From Haplosporangium gracile (lineage: Eukaryota > Mortierellomycota > Mortierellomycetes > Mortierellales > Mortierellaceae): a stretch of 50,763 nt of DNA. Location: contig JAAAUF010000166.1 of assembly GCA_015499985.1 (NCBI GenBank), forward strand, positions 1-50,763, read 5' to 3'. Of this stretch, positions 23,061-34,811 are shown piece after piece. Made by a program: the position numbers and the translations under genes. How positions within the stretch are numbered: the stretch's first letter is position 1; every line of letters begins with the position of its first letter. The notes under the pieces are model-generated. The model was not told the DNA's origin and ran no database searches. It was given only the letters and a program-made list of their open reading frames with translations.

Positions 23061-23560
23061 TTATGCATTATAGCGCTTTCCCAGGTTCTGTAGTGCTTGG
23101 TGTTGCAAACGCTTCCATCTGCACCGATAATGAATGTCTCCAAACTGTTGGCCCTCAACATGCATCTGCCGATGAAGCTTTTCCAACTGAGTTCTTTCGT
23201 CCTCAAGAGAGTTTTTCGAATCTAAACTCCTGTAATACAGTTTCTCTTCCTGTATGTCGAGACTATGGGTCTCTGCCACCAGGGATAACTCTTCTTGCGA
23301 CGGCGACACTGAGCTTCCGGCTTTTGGTACAAGCCCAAGGTCGAGCCGATGTGCACAGCGCCCTCCAGAAGGACGTAAGCTCCATGCAAGACAGATCCTC
23401 AAGTCCAACACAATCTTCCAGCAACAATTCAATAATCTGACTCAGGAACCCTTTACATCTACATACAACTCTACTCTCCAGAGCAAAGTCAAATTTCTGT
23501 TGATTCTTAAAGCGGCTCTCCCGAAATCGACTTCCTTGACCTGGTCTGAAGTAAGAGTTT
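23061..23560 (-). pseudogene. Decayed LRR fragment, local family
   Basis: Minus-strand segments QVKEVDFGRAALRINRNLTL and LEDCVGLEDLSCMELTSFWR, then RPWACTKSRKLSVAVA, align with ARQLKEVE, CVGLEELTLYGLSFIQLS and RPWVCTDVRRIDLAIS of the neighbouring copy (23769-25625). The frame changes between the segments. The 3' part (EELSLVAETHSLDIQEEK to LQNLGKRYNA, stop at 23061) stays open for 123 codons and has a coiled-coil look. It is probably the 3' half of a tandem duplicate. Confidence 0.65.
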
Positions 23561-23768
23561 GGTGATGTAGAAGGAGTGAACGCCGATTGACAAGAAATTA
23601 ATGCTTCTCTTTTTTTTTTCCACTGAATTAATATCGACTCTTAATTTAGAGAACGAACGAGCATATCAAAAATGCATTTACGCGTACGCGACGTATTTTA
23701 ATATGAACATACACAATCCTTTCTGTTCATGGGTGCCATAAAAAGGATCAGTCGAAAAGTTTCAGCTT

Positions 23769-25625
23769 TCACCTCTGATGTTGATCCTGCAGCCACAAAG
23801 AGTACTCGCCCGGCATCTCATCCTTTAAATAAAACTCGGCAAGCCGGAGACAAGGCCAGTTCTCGCACATCCATCCCGACTCCGCCCATCCAGCCGTTAC
23901 CTTTCCCTCCTTCGTCGATGCGTACGCCGACCCACGGAACTCCTGCAGCTTTCTCAACCCACCAAGGAGACCCAAGAACCCTTGCCTACCAGTCTCTTCG
24001 TCTCCCAGGATTACCAACCCCGGAAAGGTGACTTCGTCGTGGAACTGTCGTTTGAAAGCCTTGCCTTCTCTATCAGTTGAGAGAGCCCCCAAGCGCAAGT
24101 ATCGTAACTGGGTCAGAGATCCTTTTAGTTGGTAGAGTCGTTCCAGCCATGCAAAACTGATCTTTGTCTTTTACACGTTCGTAAGACGATCTCCGTCCAG
24201 GGATTTGCGATATTTCCTTGCTATGTTTCGTCCGTAATAAGGGTCGTCAGGGACAGTTATCCAGGAGATAGCAAGATCGATGCGTCGAACGTCAGTGCAG
24301 ACCCATGGCCGGATGGTAGCGGCATCCGACAGCTGAATAAAGGACAGTCCATAGAGAGTTAGCTCCTCCAGACCTACACACTCCGTGAATACCAACCCAA
24401 TGATCCGGCTCAGATACTCGTCACAATCATCAAATATGATCCGTCGAAGAGATGTCGAGTGTTGGCAACTTGCGAGCGTCCATTTGTTGAAGTCCAGGTC
24501 GCCCCTATAATACAATCATTCAACTTCCTTAAGCTGTCTTGCGGGCAAGGCAATCATGAGGCTGAGCAGGAACTCAAACGGATTCACACATCCCATTTCT
24601 GCATCAAACTTCAGCCGCCTCAGGTTGGGACAGGATGATGTAAGGATAGGTACCAGTGCACGATGGCAGATCTGGTCACCATCGCCGTGGCTTACACCGA
24701 TACGCTCAACATTGGGGCAGCGCCACTCCAGAATGTCCCTGATATCCTCTGCAGAGAATCTGCTGTTGAGAGCGTCCAGGTAAGGCAATGAAAGGTCCAC
24801 CAGTGCTGGAAAAAGTTCTCAATGTCGAGGTCTCTCCACTACCAACTCCTTGCCTCCAAACACATCATCGCCCATCAAGTTTTCGTCACCAATCGAAGAG
24901 TCGATAGAGACGTGGAGCTTCTTCAAGGATAAGGACGTGCTCAGCAATAAATCCAACCAGGTTAAAACGATGTCGACATATGACCGGAAAGACATGCCGC
25001 ACTCAGTTTCTGTAGCCTCGACAGCCCAGCAATAACGCCCGCTAAAAGAACCAGGCCTCTCGCACGCCTCCAATACGGAGCCAGTTCATTGATAACTTGA
25101 CCAGACTTGAGTATAACTGAGGCATCCAACAAGCTTGAGAAAATATTGCCAGATCGGTGTCGGCTGAGCGGTAGAAACACACAAAAAAATTACCTCAAAG
25201 TCCATCGTCAGTTCTGTCAGGTTGGTCGTTGGTGCGAGCGGGATGTTGGATAAAGACAGATTGTTCGGCGGAGGCAACCAGGTCGGGAGGTCTGCAGAGA
25301 GAGTCGGTTTCTGGTGGGTCCAGAACCAATTGTACAGGTAGACCCTATCAAGACAACTGATATCGAGCGTTTGCACAGACGGGGTATGCTTGGAGAGCTG
25401 GTCCGCGACACTTGGGAACTCAAAGGCTCTTATGAGCCTAAGCGGATAAGGAGGTTGTCGCTCCAATTCGAGATGACTAAAGAAGAGAGGCTCGCACCAT
25501 TGATGCAATTGACGGTTCGTCTGTACAAGTCGTGATATGTTCTCCATCTTCAAACATCCTGCGGTGATACAGACAAGTTCTGGAGTGTTGAAGAACTGAT
25601 CTTGGCTTGACGATGGGAACGACAT
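23769..25625 (-). pseudogene. Decayed F-box/LRR gene, copy 2 of the local family
   Basis: Begins MSFPSSSQDQFFNTPELVCI and continues GCLKMENISRLVQTNRQLHQ, an F-box-like start, then TLDISCLDRVYLYNWFWTHQ and NLSLSNIPLAPTTNLTELTM. Homology then jumps frames: ARGLVLLAGVIAGLSRLQKL, DVFGGKELVVERPRH, FSAEDIRDILEWRCPNVERI, SLMIALPARQLKEVE (followed by an in-frame TGA), CVGLEELTLYGLSFIQLSDA, RPWVCTDVRRIDLAISW and a C-terminal block with RQGFLGLLGGLRKLQ, ending at 23769. Each frame change is a break. The block order equals that of the plus-strand copy at 11344-13261, so the two are paralogues that decayed separately. Confidence 0.82.
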
Positions 25626-25859
25626 GGTAGTTGGGCGCTGGTTGATTGATATCCAAGAACAGAAAGTGGATGGCGGTTAACAAAGAGCGTCTTTTTATTT
25701 TTTTTTAAATTAATTGACGCCCTTAACGAATGGTCTAACATTCTGACAACCAAAGACCTTTGTTCCAATCTATCCTCCCTACCCTCTCTTGCCAATTGCC
25801 TCACTTTCCTTTTTATTCCTTTCTGCGCCCTAGTTGCATCTCAGAAAGACCGCTTTCCC

Positions 25860-26053
25860 TATTTGTTCGCTCCAGTAGCTGCTGTAAGGAAAAGACTTGA
25901 AGTAGGTAAAAAGGAGGGACTTGCACCATTGGAACAAGTGACGACCTGTCTGCAAGAGAGGAAACATGTCTGTCATCTCCAGGTATCCTGCTAGGAAACA
26001 GACGAGTTTGGGGTGTTAAGGAAGCGTTTCTAATTTGGATATGGAGACGGCAT
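25860..26053 (-). pseudogene. Truncated F-box N-terminal fragment
   Basis: Minus strand, ATG at 26053 (MPSPYP). RFLNTP in one frame is followed, one base out of phase, by KLVCFLAGYLEMTDMFPLLQ and RHLFQWCKSLLFTY. This is the F-box start of the copy directly downstream (FFNTPELVCITAGCLKMENI...LHQWCEPLFFS). Only about 60 codons remain, so it is a 5' remnant of a tandem duplicate. Confidence 0.72.
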
Positions 26054-27573
26054 GGCGGCGAATGTAACGACGGAAAAAGTGCGTGGATGGAGGAAGAATA
26101 AGAAAAAAACAGAAGAGGGAAAACCCTCTTTTGTTTTATTTTATTCTCATGGATGGTCCAAAGTCTACTTCACAAAATCGGTTCCAGTACTCAAAACGGG
26201 TAGTCCGATAATAGGGACAATTGATAAGGACCGTCTCTTTGACAAGTCCTCTTCCTCCTAGCTATTGTGTGACAATTCCACAAAGGCCACCCTCGACTCC
26301 TTATCAAAAGTCGCAGCTGCCGGGACTCTTATGACGATTTTGGTTTTTGCAAGCTATTCAGGAGGAGATTAGGCTCGATAAAAACGATGGTCAATGCTCT
26401 ATATATCGCCTTTTCAGATTCGATTCTGACGTTGCAAAAATAAATTCGACAAATGACACGACGTTTGGAATCGACTAGACTCGAAATGGATGCATTGTCG
26501 CGGAACGCGGAACAACAAAAATGAGAATTGTAGTCTGAAGTCTTACTGTCATCAATTGGATCCGTATCCAGGATAGAAAAAAGGCGTACTGTGTAAGGTG
26601 CAGTTCTCCTAATGATAGTTTCTTGCATTGAATGGATGAGCAATGGTTTGATTGCGGTTGCGAATCAGATCAAAAATAGTTTCTCTAGTCAGCTTTGGCT
26701 GTTGTAATTCTGTGGCTCCTATTGTTAAAATGGATGGCTCCTCTTTATTGCATTTGTTTTTCCATACGTAAAAATGGGGTTTTGGACCTGAGCACTTTGT
26801 TCTGAGAGGAAAAATCTTAACTACACTCGTTGCATGTCTTTCTTTTTCATGACTGAAATCCAGTTTGTGTTTGTTCTGTGGTTGAAAAAGACGGAAAATG
26901 AAAGGGGGAAAAGGTGACCTCGCTCCTCAAAGGTATGCGTTTTCTATTTTCCGAACCAATGCGATTGCATGGTTTTTATCAGTAGGTTTGGAAGGGGCGA
27001 AAGCGCATTTGTTATTAATACAATTTGAACAAAAGCGTTGCTTCGTTTACTATGGATCCCTGAAAATGGACTTGATCTCGAATGAGATTCAACCAAGAGG
27101 GATGAATAAGAGAGAAGAAAGAACAATGAAGGACAGAGACAGAGTCTTGGCGAGAGTGTCTCTTTCAAACGAAACAAGAGAATGTAGGGAGAAGAAGAAG
27201 AAGCAACCCCTGGTTGGTGGCAAACAAAACAAGACTGAGAGAGGCATTTTCGCAGTTGGTTTGTTCTTCATATGCCGTCACCTTTAACTGGTGCATGACT
27301 TCATACAATCTTCACGTCTTATGCCTCCTTCACTTCTTTCTTTCATTCATTCTTTCACTCATTCGTTTTCCCTCTCTTCACTTCTCTTACTCTTCTCATT
27401 CACCCTCCTCGCCTTTCCTCTCATCTCTCTCTCTCGCTTCCACATTCTCCCTCACATCTCCCTTGTACACAGACTCCTCCCTTCTCCGTCTTTTTTTAAT
27501 CTGCTCCACTTCCTCCTCTCCTTTTGATTCAACACACGCTACCGTATTACTAGGCACTTAATCAAACCCTACT
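26054..27573. other. Gene-free region upstream of the PH-domain gene
   Basis: No supported gene. A minus-strand frame at 26329-26643 (104 codons) shows no motif. From about 27300 to 27530 the plus strand is almost pure pyrimidine, the leader of the gene at 27574. Confidence 0.5.
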
Positions 27574-30500
27574 ATGTCCTCCTCCATTCTTTCTACACAC
27601 TCTGGACACCACAGGATTTTCATCGGTCCAATCGTCCAAGGACGCAACAATAACAACAACAACAACGCCAACGTAACAGTGACAAGTACTACCTCTAACC
27701 ACAGCCACCACAAAGATAATCATACCCAACCGAAACACACTCAAGCTCAGGCACCCAAACCCTGGTGGGAACAAGGATCTTCCTTCTTTCGATCACATCT
27801 CCCCCTCCACAACGTCTCTACTACTGGAACAACAACAACACCTCCTCTGGCAAACAGCAGTAGAACAACGCCAGCAACAACCCCTTCACCACAACAGCAC
27901 CCTGCTTCCTCACAACGTCAGACCAATATACCCCAGTTCTCATACACCTTCAGTGACGACGACGGACACTCGAGCTGCAGCAGTAGCGAAGAGGGTGACG
28001 AGGAGATCAATGCCTACGACAGTGAAGACGAGCGACGAGACTATACTCAGGATAATGATGTCAACGATGACGATAACAACGAGCAAGGCAGAGCCGGCGA
28101 CGACGACAACGGGATCAACAATGAACCACACGGCGCCAATGCTCCGTTTCACAATTCATCATCCTCCGAATCATTCTCCGCTCCTGTTGCTGCTGGGCAC
28201 AGCAGCAACAGGCACAATCAGTACCAACAACAGCAACACGAACAGCAATTCTCCGAGGAGTCTGGCCAACTACTAAACGTCGATTCAAAGGGCAATCCTA
28301 TCAAGAACAAGGGCAAAGGCAAAGATATAGATGCACAAGCACAAGCACAAGCACTGGCACAGGACGACGCTTACGTGTCAAGAACCGAGTCTGTGAAACG
28401 GTGGCGGACCGGAGGAAAGAAGCGAACAAAGAGTATGCGGGACGAAGGAGAACCGAATCGACTCAAAAAGATCCTTGGCTCTCGTCGAGGCCGCCGACAG
28501 AACGATGAACCAGATCTTGGCTGGGAAAGTGACGGATCAAGGTAATAAGGGAGGAAAATCGAAAGGGGGTGAGCGAGGAGGGTGGGTGGGGACAGTGGGA
28601 AAAACAACCACACATGAACAGGTCGCTTTGGCCACCCCTGATATCTGAACAGGCAGCTGACAGCTAGGAGGATGGATAAATGTACTAACCCATCTACCCC
28701 CTACCTTTGAACAATTAACACAAACAAAAAATCAAAAAACATAGAGCATCGAGACCTCGACTTGGTAGACAGATGACTTCAGGGGCATTACTTGCTGGCC
28801 ATCACTATGATCGCCAGGAACATCGCTCTGTTCTTGTGAGCTCACCCATGTCCTCCGAGGTTAACCTACCTGCGACCAATGGTCCCATCTATGTCTGTTC
28901 GCCCGTTTCATCAGCAGTGGACGTTAGCAACCCCGACAACCTGGAACGTCCTGATCCAAGACCCATTCAAAACCTCGGAAGCGCTGCAGGTGTCGGGACA
29001 GCAACAGATCTACTCGTCCCAGGATGGAAGTCACATTCCAACAGCTCGCTCTCTTCTTCTGGAACCCCCAGGAATAGCAACGCGCAGCGGGGGGCCACCT
29101 GGATGACGGCAAGAGAATATAGCTCTAGCTTCGGACAAGGATCGCTTTACGACAAGGCTATTGAGGAGGAGAACGAATCCGACGAGAACAATGGGAATAA
29201 TGACCACTACTCCTTGGCCAAGACGACAAGTAGGGCGACTGATTGGGAGGATGCAGAGGAGGAAGGTGTATCCAATCAAGGAACCAGCAATGGTGCTCCA
29301 AATGTCACGATTCTGGCAGCAAAGGATGAAACTGCTACGGATGCGACCTCCAAGGAGCCCTTGTCGGCGAGCATCAGCAAAGCGGGCACTCTTTTGAGCC
29401 GGACATTGCTGAGAAGAGCTCCTACAGGATTGAAGGCTCAGGAAGAAGAAGCCGACAAGCCAAAAGTGGCTCAGCCAGTGGAATCAATCTGCTCCATCGA
29501 CAAGGATTGTCAGACTACGGCCGCGGAACCCAGCAACAAGAAGCACGTCCGCTTCCTCACCAAGGTCCAGAATCCAATATCGTCCAGCCGTCAACCAACA
29601 ATGCTCTCGACGAACCCAGTGGTCAAGCAGGATCGTATATTGGTTAGGAAGGAGATGACGGAGCGCCCAGGACCCCATGTCTTCAACTCTGATACTGCAC
29701 GACGCTTTGAGCTTCAGAGTGAAGGATGGAAGGAGTGGTGGTGTGTCATGAAGGGACCTCCTGTTGGGCCTAAGCTTCCCGTGAATAAGATCCGCAGGAA
29801 GCCGAAGCGTGCCAAGCGTGTTGAAAAGGGTCGACTGGAGTTCTTTTACAACCATGTAAGCATGACGATATTTTATTACGGGGTGAATTATTCCAACGAA
29901 TGGAAGTTGTTGTGAAATGAACGTGCGCTGACCATGCGTTGACCCCCTGGCTTATTTAAATAGAAAAAAATCAAGGGCACCGTCATCCTGTCGTCTCACA
30001 CTACGGTGACAGTCTACTCGTCATTGGATTACTCAATTGCAGTGACGCAGAACTACCCCGAGGCTGTAGGTCTCACTGTTTACATTCTACGCCCCCGCAC
30101 AATTTCGTTGGCCTGCGCCTGGTATATGGAGATCTACACGCTGTTGAACGGCAAAGCACCTATCCCATCCTTCATTGAGATTGCTGTTCCTGATTTCGAC
30201 GTCAAAATTCGAGTCCCGATCCCGGAAGATTCAGAGACCGAGACAGAGTCTGACACCGACAGCGATTGCCAGGATCAAGGAGACAACGACGATAATGACG
30301 ACAATGCACGCAGCACCCTTATGAACGACACAAGCCTGAGCAGCACATTACTTTCTCAGGACACGCCACTACAGAGCTTCAAAACAGCGAGAACCAGCCT
30401 TCCTGAGCGATTGGCGTCCAAGACGTTTTATTTGAAGAATGATGACGCACGGCCGACATTGGTGGCGCCTGACGAGGTGACTCCACGACTTTTGCGATCC

Positions 30501-32655
30501 CATGTGCTGGCGCTGCTCAAGGATGTCCCAGACTGGACCGAGGTCGTCAAGATGTGGCGGGATCCTTCCCAATTTGGCGATGTTGCGCTCTGTTGGAAAC
30601 GGTATGATCGGATCGAATGGATCTATTGGAGTGAGCGCATTCCTGGCGAGACAGATAACCTGCATCTGAAGAAGGAGCACATCGGATTTGCGGATGGATC
30701 GGACTGGGTTGGAGGAATGAACGAAACTGTTGTAGGTCCACAGGTCCTGGACAAGGTAAGTTTGCTAGACTGATATTAATTTGCCACCGATTTTGTTTTA
30801 TATTCCTCCCATGCATGCTAATTTATGTTTTTCTTCTGCAAATATGAAATAGACCCACTTGCTTGAGTTGAGACCAATCACCCATTACCCAACAAAGGCT
30901 AGGACTTCGAATGGTGTGGAGCTGCATGAACCCAATCCCATCGAGGGTTATTTGGTCCGCGTCAGCACATTTTCAGGAAATCCGATCCGACGCTTCAGAC
31001 GACTGTATTTAACTTCTCACGATCACATGCTGATCTACACCGTCCCTTCGCAGTCTCACAGCCCGACGATGCAGCATGCAGGAGCAATTGACCCAACAGC
31101 GCTGATGTTCTGTATCAGCCCTCATCACTCGGCTAACCCAGACCACAAGGACATGGCACAAAGTCGATCAGTCCGTCGTTTGAAGGCCCAAGTGAGGTCG
31201 GCGCGTGGATACATCGACATGACAAAAATTGCGGATGTCCGAGTTCTGACGAACCAGGAGTGGGAGACGGTGCGACATTTGCCCTACGACAAGAAGGACA
31301 AGGAGAGCCTTACTAAACGAGAGCGACTTGGGAAGGCGATGCAGAAGGTGGCGGTGGCTGCTCAGGAGGCTAAGGCACGTGCGGAGGAGGTGAATGCTGC
31401 AGGTGACACTGAAGTTCAGGAGCAATCGCAAATGGTGGTGAAGGAGCCGGACCATTACTTTTTCAACACTGCAGGAATCCCAGACGCACCTGTGAGATCA
31501 TCAAGCTGCGGCCAGAAGAACTCTGAAAGTACCGAACAGCGACAACAATCAGTGACAGACCTCGACTCCAACGAACCTATGAATGCATCACTCTCCAAGA
31601 GGCCGGAAGGCGTTGGTGCTGGACACATTAAAGGATCGTCTTCGACACCAACATTTAAAGACTCGATTGTCAGGTCGACAACCTTCATGGCCGACTTGCT
31701 TCTCCATAACGATGCTGGCGTGGCGGACCAGGCGGACGAGGACAGCAATGTGATCGAGATTGAAATGATGGAAGGACCTTGTGTTCGGTTCCGAGCCTTC
31801 AATGCCGAAGCCGCGCATCTGTGGCGCGACCAGTTAGAGAAGCTGGCAGAATACTGGAGGCTGAGGAAACATTTGGNNNNNNNNNNCAAGGATCATATGG
31901 CAACCGCCCAGGCCAACTACCAGCTGGCGTCGAGCTTGGATGATGATGAGATCCAGGTCGGAGAGACGATCCAGGACTGGGATAACGACCGAGCTGTGGT
32001 GTCCCCCGAGATATGGAACTGGTGTGTCGTCAACGGTTGCAGGAGTGTGACCAGGTCTGGATATCTGTATTACAAGCCCCGACTCCACAGCACCTTCCGC
32101 AAGATCTATATGGTCCTGACCGAGGGCATGTTGATGATATTCCACTCACACCGACGATCCAAGGCATCAGGACAACTGATTCCGACGACGGTCTGCAAAC
32201 TTCTCTCGGTTCACTCCTTGACGGACATATATATCTACTCTGGACACTTTTCGGACGAAGATACAAGTCACGGCACTAATGACGAATCAGAGCGGCTCCC
32301 ACGATTCTACCCCGACGGAATGATTGTTGACGACCCAGATGAGGATTGCACGTTTTCGCTCTGGAGAGGCAAGCGAAGAAAGATGTTTAGTCGTCGTGGC
32401 GCAGCCCTGACGACCATGTCGTCCAAGGCGATGACGGGATCCTCGCGTGTCTTTGGCAAGGACGGGTTGCTGTCTAGTATTGTCAAACAGGGGATTGTCT
32501 ATGGATCATCCCCTCAGAGCTGTGCTGTCCTTCGTGCGCGGTCGAGGCCCGATCTGGAGCAGTGGGTGTATGCGATCAACACGGAGATTGAGCGGGTTGT
32601 CCGGGCTGAGCGTCGACGTGTTCGAGGCAAGGGACATTCCCATCAACATCATTAG
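27574..32655 (+). CDS. Spo71/Mug56-like multi-PH-domain protein
   Basis: Four exons in consistent phase: 27574-28541, 28745-29855, 29964-30755 and 30853-32655, about 1557 aa including the undetermined bases. Residues 1-320 are disordered (Asn, His, Asp/Glu and Gln runs) and end in a basic patch. Around residues 630-760 a first PH-like region starts with GWKEWWCVMKGPPVG and includes LEFFYNHKKIKGTVILSS. A second PH, split by a long insert, runs from EGYLVRVSTFSGNPIRRFRR to VRFRAFNAEAAHLWRDQLEK. A third begins SGYLYYKPRLHSTFRKIYMV and contains LPRFYPDGM and EDCTFSLWRGKRRKM, close to fungal Spo71/Mug56 C-termini. Those relatives bind the prospore membrane and a Vps13 adaptor during sporulation. 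A role here in spore or membrane shaping is inference. The 10-N run lies between PH2 and PH3. Confidence 0.85.
31877..31886. other. Assembly gap (10 N) inside an exon
   Basis: Ten undetermined bases in the last exon of the PH-domain gene. The frame is open on both sides when ten bases are assumed (9 + 1), so the true gap may be near that length or differ by a multiple of three. Confidence 0.95.
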
Positions 32656-32699
32656 CTTTCTTTCCGTCTTTTTTTTTTTTTTTTGCCTTGACTAGTAAT

Positions 32700-32705
32700 A
32701 TTAAA
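32700..32705 (+). terminator. Poly-A signal variant ATTAAA
   Basis: ATTAAA 44 bp after the stop of the PH-domain gene, following a T-rich stretch; the plausible 3' end signal. Confidence 0.45.
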
Positions 32706-33235
32706 GTGGTTTGAGGAGAGAGAGAGAAAGAAGGATAGTGTTATTTTATTTGATTGTGTTTGCCAATAAGAGATTGGCCGAAAGCTTGTAGCTCCATGCA
32801 AAGTCTTCCTCTTTCTACGTTTCAGCCCTTCAGTGGCAGACATTTCTTCAACCGCATACTTTAACTCCTTATTAAGGAAAACACGATTCGCACTCGCAAA
32901 GTCCAATTACTCGCACGAGCAGATCCTTGGCTCATTTGCCGACGGCTGCCGGTCTGCAGGAAATCGCCTCTCTCGCCACGTACAACTTGAACTGTTTTCC
33001 TTGCAACAACGATCACAATTGTCGTCTATCAACTCGAAAGCGTCTCTCCAGGCGCGACCGACACAACGGTTGTAAATCTCGCCCATTGGCCATGGTGGGG
33101 AAATTTCCAAGGTCATCTTCTAAATAATCGGACAGATATTGTTTAAGCTCTCTAGCTGTGGGAAGTGGGTCTTGAAAAATCAATAGTCGTTGCGGACTTG
33201 GAGGATGAATGCCAAACGGTGATGGTCGCGGATCT
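32706..33235. other. No intact gene; possible F-box scraps
   Basis: Minus-strand frames contain IYNRCVGRAWRDAFEL and NRVFLNKELKYAVEE, each reminiscent of F-box segments but in the wrong order and different contexts. It may be debris of the F-box cluster to the right. Too weak to call. Confidence 0.35.
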
Positions 33236-34804
33236 TTAGTCGCTGCTGATGTGTTTGGTGAGCTGCTGCTGCCGCTTGTGAGAAAAAAAATACGTCGATT
33301 TGTCTCTGGTGTGGTATCCGCAGGGGCAGCCGGTCCAGAGGGATTCTTTGATAGATACTTTCAGCTTTTTTACTGAGCTGTGCGTTGGGGAAAAGGAAGG
33401 ATTGTCGGAGAGTAGGTACCCGCCTGGCTTGTAAAGCACCAGTTCCTTGAGTCTTCTACAATTACCCCAATTGACTGGTACGTCGTTGTCGTCCTTATCG
33501 GTGCCGATAAGGAAGAGATTGTCGACAATCTCCGCTTTTCTGCCCTTCTCTCCTTCCTCTTCCTGGTCCTCCTCCGCCTCAACACCGCACCACCTACAGA
33601 CCCGCATCTCCTCTCAATTCCCGCGATCGAACCAAACAACTTCCAATGTATCACTCGACCGAGTAACTAACCTAGCAACCCGCAAATACGTCGCATCATT
33701 CCATTTCCCCTCCACCCGGAACTCTTTCAGGCAAGCAAAAGAACCGACAAAGAGCATCGCATTATTAGCATTACTGTCATTATGATTGTTGTAGTTGACG
33801 TTGCGGTCAGTATCGTGACGACAGTTATAGGTTATAGCGATCCTCGCGTCCATAATGGGTCGAAAGGTCGATGGTGGTGAGCGATTTGGGAGCAGTGATC
33901 GAGTAAAGTTTAGAGCACGTCTCGGACACTGTTTTTGTATCCTTTGCAAAATGAGGTGGCGGACGTGGGGGGATCGTTGGAAGAGGAGGAGGATGGTTGT
34001 GTCTATGTTTTTTGTTTTTAAGAAGTTTATTGCGTCGTGGGTGTGCGTGCAGATGGTTGTGTCTATGTAGTAGACATTGAGGTGTCGCGATTCACGTGAT
34101 GGTGATGGTAGTGGTGGTGGTGATTTAGACGGAAACAATACGTCTTGATGCCAGTGGGTGTCCGGCCTTTGACGCGGTCCCTGAAGACAGATCCGTTCTA
34201 GGTTCGGTAAATGCGTTTGGTCAAAGGGATTTGAGGCGGTGAAGGGACCTCCCGAGGCGGAGACCAATATTTCGTAAAATACAATTCCAAGTCCTGGATT
34301 CCCACAGGTTGACTATGAAAGAGATCCCCATGAACGGCCGCTGGATAAGTGGCAGATGAATTTTAATCTTGGAAAGGGTTCCGTGGTCATGGATACATTC
34401 AAAAATGGCGAGGTTAGAAAAGTGTAAGAAGGTGGCGTTGAAGGTGATGGTGTCGATGATGAGGGTGCGCAGGTTGGGACTGGACTGGATGAGGAGGAGG
34501 GCGCTAATGACGTGATGGATTTGATATGGGAGATGGCGATTGACCATATGAGTGTGGAGTCTGAGTGGTGATGGCGGCCGGAAGCCGAATTCGACGCAGT
34601 GGAGGTGTTGGAAGCCGTTTTCCTTATTGTTAATCTATGCTTGTTTACGGTAGATATCAGTACTACGATTGGTGACGATGGTGTAGGAAGGAGGGACAAT
34701 CTCACGTCAGTAACATCAACCTTGAGGAAGAGGATCTTGTGCGGGCTCTTGTTGAGGACGGACCACGTTTGGTGAGGGGTCAAGTCAAGAATCGGACATG
34801 GCAA
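33236..34804 (-). pseudogene. Decayed F-box/LRR gene next to an intact relative
   Basis: Minus-strand blocks in order: a start-like segment ending near 34700, then VISALLLIQSSPNLRTLIID and GTLSKIKIHLPLIQ, then LPNLERICLQGP, then KEFRVEGKWNDATYLRVARL with SSDTLEVVWFDRGN (stop at 33614), then a frame change to VNWGNCRRLKELVLYKPGGY and a stop at 33236. They match, in order, ALRLIQYSPKLRFLYIHHAR, KSLRRIKIHLDY, FSRLQEFMATGFSNN, STETLERVVIQSDDG and LSWADCKELKELTIEP of the intact protein encoded at 35519-37567. The multiple frame changes and stops make a functional product unlikely, although some could be unrecognised introns. Confidence 0.65.
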
Positions 34805-34811
34805 GAAAATA

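Noticed and set aside
26329..26643. Minus-strand frame of 104 codons
   Set aside because: No motif, no leader of the type seen before other genes, and composition like non-coding AT-rich DNA.
32706..33235. A further F-box gene on the minus strand
   Set aside because: Two F-box-like phrases are present but in reversed order and without LRR blocks, so it is left as debris only.
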